Assembly (NCBI RefSeq): GCF_004006235.1 | Contig: NZ_CP034753.1 | Location: 1,922,001-1,986,000, forward strand | Direction of reading: 5' to 3' | DNA from: Agromyces sp. LHK192 | Lineage (GTDB): Bacteria; Actinomycetota; Actinomycetes; Actinomycetales; Microbacteriaceae | DNA length: 64,000 nucleotides | Shown: positions 56,565 through 64,000 of the stretch, in pieces | Position numbering within the stretch: position 1 is the first letter of the stretch | How the letters are laid out: the number at the start of each line of letters is the position of its first letter | Made by a program: the position numbers and the translations under genes | The notes under the pieces: generated by a model | Database searches by the model: none | What the model was told of the DNA's origin: nothing | Seen by the model: only the letters and a program-made list of their open reading frames with translations

Positions 56565-57761
56565 GTGAATGCCCTCAACGTCGCCGTCACCGGCTCGCTC
56601 GGCCGGCTGAGCCTGAACCGTCCGGAGTCGATCAACGCGATCGACCTGGAGATGATGCACGCGCTGTCGGAGGCCCTCGACGCGTTCGCCGAGGACGCCG
56701 ACGTCACCGCGGTGCTGCTCGACGGCGTCGGCGACCACGGCTTCTGCGCGGGCGGCGACTTCCGCGAGATCCTGGCGCGAGCCGCCGAGGGCATGACGAT
56801 CGGCACCGTGTTCTTCCGCGATGAATACCGGGTGATCGCAAAGCTCGCCGAGTTCCCGAAGCCGGTCGTCTCGATCATGCACGGCATGACGATGGGCGGC
56901 GGTCTCTCGCTCGGCGGCCACGTGTCGACGCGGGTGGTGACCGATCGCATCCGGCTCGGGCAGCCCGAGACGGGATATGGCTTCGTGCCGGACGGAGGCG
57001 CCACCTGGCGGCTCGCCCGCACGCCGGGCGAGATCGGCACCTACCTCGCCCTGAACTCGGTGGACCTGAGCGCCGCTGACGCCGTCGCGCTCGGCTTCGC
57101 GGACGTCGTGGTGCCCGCCGACCGCGTCGGCGAACTCGTCGAGGCGCTCGGCGCCGAGGGCATGGCGGAGCCCGATGCCGTCGTGCGCGGCTTCGCCGCC
57201 GAACCGGGGGAGTCCGCCCTGCTCGCCTCCCAGGACTGGATCGACGCCTGCTACTCGGCCGAGACCGTGCCGGCGATCCTGGAGCGCCTGTGGGCGTTCT
57301 CGAACGGCGAGGTCGTCGAGGGGCTGCGCGCGGCCGACTCGACCGACCCGGAGGCGGCGAGCAATGCGGCCACGGCCGCCGACACCCTCCTGCGGCTCTC
57401 GCCGACCGCGCTCGTCGCGACGCTGCGTTCGGTACGCGCGGCGCGCGACGGCGAGACGCTGCGCCAAGCCCTCGAGCGCGAACTGCGGCTCGCCCGCTGG
57501 TTCACGACGCAGCCCGACCTGTTCACGGGCGTGCAGGCGCTCGTCGCGCAGAACACCGAGACGCTGCATCAATCGACCGTGCCCGACTGGAGGCCGTCGG
57601 ATCTCGCACACGTGGACGTCGACGACATCGTCGCGGCCATGGAGACCCCGCTGCGCCACAGCGTGTTCCCGCGCGGGCTGGGCATCCCCGAAGCGGCAGA
57701 GGTCGAGCATGATGACGCGTCGGCGACGGCGGGCACCGGCCGCCGGGTCGCGGAGTCGTGA
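56565..57761 (+). CDS. enoyl-CoA hydratase/isomerase family, 3-hydroxyisobutyryl-CoA hydrolase-like
   Basis: 398 aa from GTG 56565, which has GGAGGGC just upstream; GTG 56556 is an alternative. Crotonase fold: LGRLSLNRPESINAIDLEMM, oxyanion-hole block FCAGGDFREI, GMTMGGGLSLGGHV and PETGYGFVPDGGATWRLART. The ending with AQNTETLHQSTVPDWRPSDL and a C-terminal helical extension beyond the 260-aa crotonases match the HIBYL-CoA hydrolase branch (valine breakdown). Alternative: another member of the extended crotonase group. It is 15 bp from a convergent gene. Confidence 0.87.
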   Translation: MNALNVAVTGSLGRLSLNRPESINAIDLEMMHALSEALDAFAEDADVTAVLLDGVGDHGFCAGGDFREILARAAEGMTIGTVFFRDEYRVIAKLAEFPKPVVSIMHGMTMGGGLSLGGHVSTRVVTDRIRLGQPETGYGFVPDGGATWRLARTPGEIGTYLALNSVDLSAADAVALGFADVVVPADRVGELVEALGAEGMAEPDAVVRGFAAEPGESALLASQDWIDACYSAETVPAILERLWAFSNGEVVEGLRAADSTDPEAASNAATAADTLLRLSPTALVATLRSVRAARDGETLRQALERELRLARWFTTQPDLFTGVQALVAQNTETLHQSTVPDWRPSDLAHVDVDDIVAAMETPLRHSVFPRGLGIPEAAEVEHDDASATAGTGRRVAES

Positions 57762-57776
57762 ACGCCTGACGCGGCC

Positions 57777-58550
57777 TCAGCCGGACTCGGCCGCGGCGTC
57801 GACCGGCGCGCGTGCGATACGGTCGACGGCTGCATCGCCGCGGATCTGCCGCATCAGTTCCACGATCCGGTCGGCGACGCCCGCGGTGATCGACCGGCAC
57901 TCGACGCTGTACCGCCCGAGCGGTTCCAGCCCGCCACCGCGCACTCGGATCACCTCCCACCCGACCTCGCGCAGCGCGTCGTCCTTATCGACGTCGGATG
58001 CCTCCTTGAGGCCCAGGTGCGCCCGCCGCGAGCGACCCGGATCGTCGTACTCGATCGCGATGCGCAGTTGCGGAACGAGGATGTCCGGCCACACCTCGTT
58101 CCGCCCGTGGAAGGTCCGCGCGATCCGCACCGCGTTCACCCGGTGATGCAGGGTGAGCCGCTCGCCGAGGAGTGCGCGCAGGCGCTGCTCGGTCATGGAG
58201 GTGCGCGTGCGCAGCCCCGGATTCATGACCGCGACGCCGGCCTCGCGCAGACTCGCCGGCGCCGTCGCGCTGGCCCGGCACTTCGCGCAACCGGTGCCCG
58301 TGAGCGCCTGCAGGACCGTCGCCCGGTACTGGTCGTGGCCTCGCCGGCACCGCCAGTCGTACTCGGCTCCGATCCGCGTCTCGTTCGCGAGCGCGCTGCG
58401 CTGGCGCGGGAGGACGCGACCGAGGAGCTCCTCGCGCGACCGATGCGTCTCGTGCACGAGCATGCACACGGGGCATCCGCGGCGGATCCGCACCGCTCCG
58501 GGCGCGCGGGGGTCGGCGCCGTGTCCGCACGCGAAGGCCACGGCGGTCAT
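57777..58550 (-). CDS. zinc-ribbon plus restriction-endonuclease-like fold protein
   Basis: 257 aa, function unknown. The N-terminal half has zinc-ribbon-like pairs: CGHG...CPVC near the start and WRCRRGHDQYRATVLQALTG followed by CAKC, as in the treble-clef repeats that recognise nucleic acids. The C-terminal half resembles a PD-(D/E)XK nuclease core: WPDILVPQLRIAIEYDD (Asp, then Glu after a strand), DKDDALREVGWEVIRVRGG (Lys-containing helix and strand, as in DUF559/Vsr-like proteins). A combined DNA-binding and nuclease role is plausible but unproven. It stands alone between convergent and divergent neighbours. Confidence 0.65.
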   Translation of the reverse strand: MTAVAFACGHGADPRAPGAVRIRRGCPVCMLVHETHRSREELLGRVLPRQRSALANETRIGAEYDWRCRRGHDQYRATVLQALTGTGCAKCRASATAPASLREAGVAVMNPGLRTRTSMTEQRLRALLGERLTLHHRVNAVRIARTFHGRNEVWPDILVPQLRIAIEYDDPGRSRRAHLGLKEASDVDKDDALREVGWEVIRVRGGGLEPLGRYSVECRSITAGVADRIVELMRQIRGDAAVDRIARAPVDAAAESG

Positions 58551-58658
58551 CGGGCGGCTCGGTTCGGCATGCGTGCATCGTGCCACGCGCCCCCGACATG
58601 CTCGCGGGGTGAGCCGATGGATGCGTGGGTGTCGGCGGCGCCCGGGAGAATGGACGGC

Positions 58659-60470
58659 GTGCGGATCGTCCTCGGAGCGGCCGGCGGCGCCCGGGTGAAG
58701 GCGGTCGCCGTCGCCGACGACCTCGCCCAGCCGGGTCCGGACGCGGCGGTACCCGAATCGCTCGGCATCGTCGACCGTGCGGAACTGCCCGCGTTCGTCC
58801 GCGAGCACGAGTCGTCGCGCCCGCGTTGGGTCTGGGCGGACACCCGCGACTGGTATCCGGAGCTCCTCGCGGCGGGCGTTCGGGTCGAACGCGGGCACGA
58901 TCTCCGCCTGGTCGCAGCCGTGCTCGAGCACTCCGACTTCGCGGACGATGCGCGTGCGGTTGCCGGGCCCCGGCCCGACTGGCTCGGCAGAGGGCCGGCA
59001 GAGGACGCGGCCGCGCGCGAGGCGGCGGCTTCGCGCAATCCCGTGCCCGAACCGAACCGCCTCGCGCTGTTCGACCTCGTCGACCATCCGCTCGCTGCGA
59101 TCGCCGTCGACGGCGGCGCGCCGGCCGCGGCATCCGGGGTCGACGCCGCGATCGACGAGCTCGCGCGCCAGGATGCGGTGATCGCCGGGTCGAAGGCGCC
59201 GTCGGCGCTGCGACTGCTCGCCGCGGCCGAGTCCGCAGGTGCACTGATCGGCGTCGAGCTCCGCGCGGCAGGGCTCCCGTGGAGCGTCGCCCGGCATCGA
59301 AGGGTGCTCGAGGAGCAACTCGGTCCGCAGCCCGTCGCGCCGGGCGTGAAGCCCGCGCGCATGGCCGCCGTCGCGGCGGAGGTCCGCGCCGCCCTCGATG
59401 CGCCGTCGCTCAACGTCGACTCCCAGGTCGACCTGCTGCGCGCGCTGCGCAACGCCGGCCTCCCGGTGGAGTCGACCGGCAAGTGGGAGATCATGGAGCT
59501 GCGGCATCCGGTCGTCGAGCCGCTGCTCGCCTACAAGCGGATGTCCCGGCTGCTCAGTGCGAACGGCTGGGCCTGGATCGACGAGTGGATCGCCGACGGC
59601 AGGCTCCGCGCCGAATACGTGCCGGGCGGCACCGCCACCGGGCGCTGGGCGACCGACGGCGGCGGGGCGCTCCAGTTGCCGAAGCAGGTCAGGGCCGCCG
59701 TGGTCGCCGACCCCGGCTGGCGACTGGTCATCGCCGACGCGGCGCAGCTCGAACCCCGTGTGCTCGCCGGTCTCGCCCGCGACGAGGCACTCGCCGATGC
59801 CGGGCGCGGACGAGACCTCTACGCCGGTCTCGTCGCCGGGCGACTCGTCGACGACCGCGCACAGGCCAAGGTCGCCATCCTCGGCGCCATCTACGGGGCG
59901 ACGACGGGTGACAGCGGCCGGCTCGTCCCGCGCCTTCGCCGCGCGTATCCGCGTGCGATGGCGCTCGTCGACCGTGCGGCCGCCGACGGTGAACGCGGAC
60001 GCCGGGTGACCACGCTGCTGGGGCGCTCGTCACCGCTTCCCCCGGCGACCTGGTGGGAGGTCCAGTCGGCGGCGGCGCAGCCCGAGGCCACCCACGTCGA
60101 TGAACGGCGGGCCCGGTCGTCGGCGCGCGACTGGGGCCGGTTCACGCGGAACTTCGTGGTCCAGGGAAGCGCTGCCGAGTGGGCGCTCTGCTGGATGGCG
60201 TCGCTCCGCACGCGGCTCGCCGCGATCGGCGACGAGTCGCCGGCGCGTCTGACGTCGAGCGCATCGGGGCCGGTGTTCGGCGGTTCTCCGCACCTGGCGT
60301 ACTTCCTGCACGACGAACTGATCGTGCACACGCCCGAGGAGCATGCCGACCGCGTCGCCGACGCCGTCCGCGAGACGGCCGCCGAGGCCGGCCGCCTGCT
60401 ATTCGGCGACTTCGCGGTCGAGTTCCCGCTCGGGCTGCGGATCGTCGACAGCTACGCCGACGACGCGTGA
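58659..60470 (+). CDS. bifunctional 3'-5' exonuclease/DNA polymerase (PolA-related)
   Basis: About 603 aa from GTG 58659 (GGGAG 10 nt upstream); ATG 58650 and ATG 58617 are alternatives. The N-terminal part resembles a diverged exonuclease domain. The C-terminal half is family A polymerase: ALQLPKQVRAAVVADPGWRL, VIADAAQLEPRVLAGLARDE (motif A, with AQLEPR where PolA has SQIELR), AKVAILGAIYGATTGDSGRL (motif B region) and FLHDELIVHTP (motif C, HDE). Actinobacteria carry this in addition to polA; its role is not settled. The 3' end overlaps the convergent padR gene by 19 bp. Confidence 0.88.
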   Translation: MRIVLGAAGGARVKAVAVADDLAQPGPDAAVPESLGIVDRAELPAFVREHESSRPRWVWADTRDWYPELLAAGVRVERGHDLRLVAAVLEHSDFADDARAVAGPRPDWLGRGPAEDAAAREAAASRNPVPEPNRLALFDLVDHPLAAIAVDGGAPAAASGVDAAIDELARQDAVIAGSKAPSALRLLAAAESAGALIGVELRAAGLPWSVARHRRVLEEQLGPQPVAPGVKPARMAAVAAEVRAALDAPSLNVDSQVDLLRALRNAGLPVESTGKWEIMELRHPVVEPLLAYKRMSRLLSANGWAWIDEWIADGRLRAEYVPGGTATGRWATDGGGALQLPKQVRAAVVADPGWRLVIADAAQLEPRVLAGLARDEALADAGRGRDLYAGLVAGRLVDDRAQAKVAILGAIYGATTGDSGRLVPRLRRAYPRAMALVDRAAADGERGRRVTTLLGRSSPLPPATWWEVQSAAAQPEATHVDERRARSSARDWGRFTRNFVVQGSAAEWALCWMASLRTRLAAIGDESPARLTSSASGPVFGGSPHLAYFLHDELIVHTPEEHADRVADAVRETAAEAGRLLFGDFAVEFPLGLRIVDSYADDA

Positions 60471-61099
60471 TCGGATGCCGCGCCGTCGGGCGCACCGGCC
60501 CCGTCGGCGTCCGACTCGCTCGGCGCCGAGCGCCCGGGTCGACGGCCTCGTCTCGGCCGCTCGCTCGAGGGCTCGAACGCCGGCGGGGGATCCGCCTCGA
60601 CGCGGTCGAGCCAGGCGAGCGCGGAGGCCGCCCGTTCGACCTGGGCGAGCGCCGCGGCACGCTCGACCGCAGCGCCGAGCGCGCCTGCCGGGTCCAGGAC
60701 CGATGCTCCTCGAGCGGATGCCTCCGCCTCCCGATCACGCCACCGCTCCCGCTCGGCGGCGATCACGGGGCGGACGTCGACGTCCGGGAGCGTCGCGGCC
60801 ATGAGGACTCGATCGACGGTCTCGTCCCAGGCATCGGCGCCCGAGGCATCGGCGCCGTCGAGCCACTCGCGCGCCGCCCGCCGGCCTTCGGCGGTGAGGC
60901 GGTGCAACGGCAGTCCGTGGTCGGTCGTTCCAGCGGGCTCGATGAGCTTTCGAGCGGTCAACCGGTCGATCGTGGCGTACGTCTGCCCGACGTTGACCTC
61001 GCGGCGCGCTCCGCTACGCAGGGCGAGTTCCCCGTGGACCTGGAACCCGTAGGCCGGACCGGCCAGGAGCAGGGCGAGGATCGCGTCGCGAACGGCCAA
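60452..61099 (-). CDS. PadR family transcriptional regulator (TTG start)
   Basis: 215 aa, apparently starting at TTG 61099 with GGAG about 10 nt upstream; the family start AVRDAILALLLAGPAYGFQV leaves no room for a later start. Winged helix: HGELALRSGARREVNVGQTY, ATIDRLTARKLIEPAG, PLHRLTAEGRRAAREWLDG. A helical C-terminal domain and an Arg/Pro/Asp-rich tail of about 45 residues follow (RPRRGRRPGRSAPSESDADG). Target unknown; its only close neighbours are convergent or more than 250 bp away. Confidence 0.85.
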   Translation of the reverse strand: MAVRDAILALLLAGPAYGFQVHGELALRSGARREVNVGQTYATIDRLTARKLIEPAGTTDHGLPLHRLTAEGRRAAREWLDGADASGADAWDETVDRVLMAATLPDVDVRPVIAAERERWRDREAEASARGASVLDPAGALGAAVERAAALAQVERAASALAWLDRVEADPPPAFEPSSERPRRGRRPGRSAPSESDADGAGAPDGAASDHASSA

Positions 61100-61351
61100 G
61101 GGGCGTGCTCCTCACGTCACGGCAACGGAACTCGGGGGAGGGAACTGCGGATGGAACGCTTCACCGAGTATACGGTTTCGTGGACCGCAACCGTCGGCAT
61201 CCGTTGCGTTGAACCGACGTGGTGGCCTTGTCCGAGCGGGCGATCCGGTGCATAATCGGCCACAGACGGCTCGCCGTCGACAACCGAACACGCGCCGTCC
61301 GGGCGTTCCGAGGTCGTAGGGGAAGACGCACCTCACGGAACGGAGATCGAG

Positions 61352-61873
61352 ATGGCGGAAGAGCTCACGCGGGCAGTGCGCGCCGCGCGCGGCGTCCTGT
61401 TCGTGCACTCATCGCCGAAGGCGATGTGTCCGCACGTCGAATGGGCCGCGGGCGGCGCACTCGGCGCGCCCGTGAACTTCGACTGGACCGAGCAGCCCGT
61501 GCTGCCCGGAACGTTCCGGGCCGAGTTCACCTGGGAGGGCCGGGTCGGCGACGGCGCCCGGATCGCCTCGGCACTGCGCGGCTGGTCGCAGCTGCGGTTC
61601 GAGGTGAGCGAGGACCCGACGCCGGAGTCCGATGGCGCGAGGTGGATGCACACGCCCGACCTCGGCGTGTTCTTCGCGCAGACCGACACCGCGGGCAACG
61701 TCGTGATCCCCGAGGATCGGGTGCGCTATGCGATGGAGATCGCGGGCAACGATGCGCTCGAGTTGCACCGAGAACTGCGCCTCGCGCTCGGCCAGGCATG
61801 GGACGACGAACTCGAACCGTTCCGGCACGCGAGCGACTTCGCTCCGGTCGTCTGGCTGCACCGGGTCGGTTGA
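61352..61873 (+). CDS. DUF3145 family protein
   Basis: 173 aa, ATG preceded by GGAGAT region. The whole chain follows the actinobacteria-specific DUF3145 family: GVLFVHSSPKAMCPHVEWAA, VNFDWTEQPVLPGTFRAEFT, WEGRVGDGARIASALRGWSQ, LRFEVSEDPT, RWMHTPDLGVFF and the C-terminal WDDELEPFRHASDF. Normally about 165-170 aa and single copy. Function unknown. It ends before a strong hairpin shared with the convergent fab operon. Confidence 0.92.
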   Translation: MAEELTRAVRAARGVLFVHSSPKAMCPHVEWAAGGALGAPVNFDWTEQPVLPGTFRAEFTWEGRVGDGARIASALRGWSQLRFEVSEDPTPESDGARWMHTPDLGVFFAQTDTAGNVVIPEDRVRYAMEIAGNDALELHRELRLALGQAWDDELEPFRHASDFAPVVWLHRVG

Positions 61874-61961
61874 CCCGGGCACGCGGGCCGCATGGCGCGC
61901 CGCGAGGGTCGGATGGCGAATCCCGGCCGGCGCACACGCGAAATGCGGCCCGCGACACAGG

Positions 61962-61995
61962 AGAGGCCCCCGGCAGGGAACTGCCGGGGGCCTCT
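61962..61995. terminator. 15-bp hairpin with GGAA loop between DUF3145 and fabF
   Basis: agaggcccccggcag (61962-61976) pairs perfectly with 61981-61995 around loop ggaa. It lies 88 nt after the DUF3145 stop and 29 nt from the fabF stop, so it can end transcription in both directions. Confidence 0.85.
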
Positions 61996-62024
61996 GGCAT
62001 CGCGGAGGGCGCGCGCTCCGATGC

Positions 62025-63260
62025 TCAGACGCTCCGGATCGCGACGACCGCGTTGTGGCCGCCGAACCCGAACGAGTTCGAGATGGCGAGCTGCGGACCG
62101 TCGCCGAGGGGCTGCCCCTCACCCGAGACGCGCAGCGGGATCGCGGGATCCTGCGTCGACAGGTTGATGGTCGGTGGAGCGATGCGGTTCCGGATCGCCA
62201 GCACCGTGAACACGGCCTCCAATGCACCGGTTCCACCGAGCAGGTGCCCGGTCGACGCCTTGGTGGCCGAGACCGGGATCTCGTGGACCCGATCGCCGAA
62301 CACGTTGAGCAGAGCCGCGTACTCGGCGATGTCGCCGACCGGCGTGCTCGTCGCATGCGCGTTGATGTGGGTGACCTGGTCGGGCGTCGCTCCGGCCTGG
62401 GTCAGGGCATCGAGCACCGCCCGGGTGGCGCCTCGCCCCTCGGGGTCGTTCGCCGTGATGTGGTACGAATCGGCGCTCACCCCGCCACCGGCGAGCTCGG
62501 CGTAGATCCGGGCACCGCGCGCCAACGCGTGCTCCTCGGTCTCGAGCACCAGGCTCGCGGCGCCCTCGCCCATCACGAAGCCGTCGCGGTCGATGCTGTA
62601 CGGGCGCGAAGCCGTCGACGGGTCGTCGTTGCGGCGCGACAGTGCCTGCATCGACGAGAACGAGGCGAGCGTGATCGGGTGCACGGCGGACTCCGATCCG
62701 CCCGCGATCACGACGTCGGCGAGGCCGAGCTGGAGGTGTTCGTACGCGTTCGCGAGCGACTCGGTGCTCGACGCGCAGGCGGAGGCGACGGTGCGCGCGA
62801 ACGCGCGGGCCTCGAAGTGCATCGAGATGGCTGCCGCAGCCGCGTTGGGCATGAGCATCGGCACGGTCATCGGCAGGACGCGGCGCGGGCCGCGTTCGCG
62901 CAGCGTGTCCCAGGCGTCGAGCAGCGTCCAGATGCCGCCGATGCCCGTGGCGTAGTCGACGCCGAGTCGCTCCGGAGCGACCTCGGGTGCTCCCGCATCG
63001 GCCCAGGCCTCCATCGCGGAGATCAGGGCGAACTGGCTGGACGGGTCGAGGCGCTTCGCGACAGGGCGCTCGAGCACTTCCTCGGGGCGGACCTTCGCCT
63101 CGGCGGCGAACCGCACGGGCAGGTCGTACTCGCCGATCCAGTCGTGCTCGAGCAGGCGCGCGCCGGATTCACCGGCGAGCAGGGCGTTCCAGCTCTCGGA
63201 CGCGGTGCCGCCGATGGGCGAGGTCGCGCCGATGCCGGTGATGACGATCTTCTTGGTCAT
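62025..63260 (-). CDS. fabF: beta-ketoacyl-ACP synthase II
   Basis: 411 aa condensing enzyme of fatty-acid elongation. Starts TKKIVITGIGATSPIGGTAS. The active-site Cys is in VASACASSTES, the two His in INAHATSTPVGD and near HLLGGTGALEA, and the C-terminal SFGFGGHNAV is typical of KAS II. A ribosome binding region GGAGTTG precedes the ATG. It is the last gene of the leftward fabH-acpP-fabF cluster; fabD would be expected upstream of fabH, outside the window. Confidence 0.95.
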   Translation of the reverse strand: MTKKIVITGIGATSPIGGTASESWNALLAGESGARLLEHDWIGEYDLPVRFAAEAKVRPEEVLERPVAKRLDPSSQFALISAMEAWADAGAPEVAPERLGVDYATGIGGIWTLLDAWDTLRERGPRRVLPMTVPMLMPNAAAAAISMHFEARAFARTVASACASSTESLANAYEHLQLGLADVVIAGGSESAVHPITLASFSSMQALSRRNDDPSTASRPYSIDRDGFVMGEGAASLVLETEEHALARGARIYAELAGGGVSADSYHITANDPEGRGATRAVLDALTQAGATPDQVTHINAHATSTPVGDIAEYAALLNVFGDRVHEIPVSATKASTGHLLGGTGALEAVFTVLAIRNRIAPPTINLSTQDPAIPLRVSGEGQPLGDGPQLAISNSFGFGGHNAVVAIRSV

Positions 63261-63300
63261 GAAGAGAACAACTCCGTAGGAGGAACAGGGGGCGCTCGAA

Positions 63301-63333
63301 TGGCGGGCCGCCCGCGTCAGCGGTGGCCCGCCA
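63301..63333 (-). terminator. hairpin between acpP and fabF
   Basis: tggcgggcc (63301-63309) and ggcccgcca (63325-63333) form a 9-bp stem in the 84-bp gap between acpP and fabF. It may terminate part of the transcripts or protect the acpP 3' end, which would allow the much higher acpP expression known in bacteria. Confidence 0.5.
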
Positions 63334-63344
63334 CTCGGAGCTGA

Positions 63345-63593
63345 CTAGGCCTGGGCCTTGACGATGAAGTCGACGGCGTCGCCGACGAGCTTGAGGTTCT
63401 TGACCTCTTCGTCGGGGATCTTCACGTCGAACTTCTCTTCGGCGTTGACGACGATCGTCATCATCGAGATGGAGTCGATGTCGAGGTCATCGGTGAACGA
63501 CTTGTCCAGCTCGACCGTGTCGGTCGCGATGCCGGTCTCGTCGTTGATGAGCTCGGCCAGGCCGGCGAGGACTTCTTCGTTGGACAGTGCCAT
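63345..63593 (-). CDS. acpP: acyl carrier protein
   Basis: 82 aa acidic four-helix carrier of fatty-acid intermediates. The phosphopantetheine attachment Ser41 is in DIDSIS; the flanking sequence FTDDLDIDSISMMTIVVNAE and the later FDVKIPDEEVKNLKLVGDAV are characteristic. ATG preceded by AAGGAGAAAC. Middle gene of fabH-acpP-fabF, with a 66-bp gap to fabH. Confidence 0.96.
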   Translation of the reverse strand: MALSNEEVLAGLAELINDETGIATDTVELDKSFTDDLDIDSISMMTIVVNAEEKFDVKIPDEEVKNLKLVGDAVDFIVKAQA

Positions 63594-63659
63594 GTTGTTT
63601 CTCCTTGAGGGTGTCTCTTGATGACCGTTGGCCAGTCTAGAGGGGACGGGGGAGGTGGT

Positions 63660-64000
63660 TCAGGGGAGGACCACCACTTGGGCGCCGAACACGAGGCCGG
63701 CGCCGAAGCCGATCTGCAGGGCGAGGCCGCCCGACAGTTCCGGATGCTCCTCGAGCAGCCGGTGGGTCGCGAGGGGGATCGACGCGGCCGACGTGTTGCC
63801 GGTCGTGGCGATGTCACGGGCGATGACCACGCTCTCGGGCAGCTTCAACTGCTTCGCGAACTCGTCGATGATGCGCATGTTCGCCTGGTGGGGGATGAAC
63901 GCGGCGAGGTCTGCGGCGGTCACGCCGGCGGCGTCCAGCGCCTCCTTCGCGACCTTCGCCATGTCCCACACCGCCCAGCGGAAGACGGTCTGGCCCTCCT
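63660..64000 (-). CDS. fabH: beta-ketoacyl-ACP synthase III, C-terminal part (cut by window end)
   Basis: The frame is open to base 64000 (visible start EGQTVFRWAVWDMAKVA); 113 residues are seen, about one third of the enzyme. The catalytic His is in FIPHQANMRIID and the Asn in TTGNTSAASIP; the end GLALQIGFGAGLVFGAQVVV is typical of KAS III, which starts fatty-acid synthesis. The N-terminal part with the active-site Cys is outside the window. First visible gene of the cluster. Confidence 0.95.
   Translation of the reverse strand, partial: EGQTVFRWAVWDMAKVAKEALDAAGVTAADLAAFIPHQANMRIIDEFAKQLKLPESVVIARDIATTGNTSAASIPLATHRLLEEHPELSGGLALQIGFGAGLVFGAQVVVLP

Noticed and set aside
63660-64000. fabH as a truncated pseudogene
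   Set aside because: The frame stays open to the edge of the window with conserved sequence, so it is cut only by the window.

Overview
The window is a high-GC actinobacterial chromosome segment, most likely from the Microbacteriaceae (Agromyces/Microbacterium-like). This is inferred from very strong GC3 coding, GTG starts, the dusB-dgt-dnaG order, a fabH-acpP-fabF cluster, a DUF3145 gene and a stand-alone exonuclease/polymerase. Nearly all of it is ordinary, densely coding chromosome. The main exception is a 3.5-kb foreign insert next to a tRNA gene at 16.0-19.7 kb.

Layout. 0-4.3 kb: dusB (5' end outside the window), dgt and dnaG; dnaG changes reading frame in its linker. 4.7-11.2 kb: a peptide ABC transporter operon (lipoprotein, two permeases, a fused two-domain ATPase, a further ATPase). 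11.3-16.1 kb: tRNA-Asn, a DUF1653 protein, azlCD, peptide deformylase, a DMT-type membrane protein, a GT4 glycosyltransferase and a CAT-anticodon tRNA. 16.07-19.62 kb: a remnant island bounded by the tRNA 3' end and an imperfect 40-bp copy of it. It holds a TIR-SAVED protein (the effector class of CBASS anti-phage systems) with no visible cyclase, and a full-length IS256-type element directly upstream of it.

19.6-23.4 kb: a TetR-controlled acetyltransferase/MFS pair and a methyltransferase. 23.5-31.7 kb: a cluster of alpha/beta hydrolases, an SDR, a GNAT protein, a SARP-NB-ARC regulator and an ECF sigma factor. Four transcription units here share a promoter of the form GTCAC(A/G)-N15-CGGTC, each 52-62 nt from a start codon, so this looks like a compact ECF regulon. 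31.7-33.2 kb: a DUF1048-like gene and a TetR gene sharing two palindromic operators, then a small lipocalin-like protein.

33.3-47.7 kb: a carbohydrate-utilisation locus with GH38 alpha-mannosidase, a small esterase, a CUT1 sugar ABC transporter without its own ATPase, a 1,233-residue secreted clan GH-A-like enzyme with a CBM9-like domain, a Gfo/Idh/MocA oxidoreductase, an AXE1-type deacetylase and a LacI regulator. Two AAACCGGTT(T/G) sites mark the likely LacI operators. 47.9-50.8 kb: a wall-anchored choice-of-anchor A protein with five repeats. 50.9-61.9 kb: mixed genes including dinB, arr (rifampin ADP-ribosyltransferase), MarR and PadR regulators, an ABC1 kinase, an enoyl-CoA hydratase-like hydrolase, a zinc-ribbon/nuclease-like protein and an exonuclease/polymerase. 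62.0-64.0 kb: fabF, acpP and the 3' part of fabH, transcribed leftwards.

No CRISPR array, rRNA or replication origin was seen. All functional assignments come from reading the translated sequence by eye; no database search was run.
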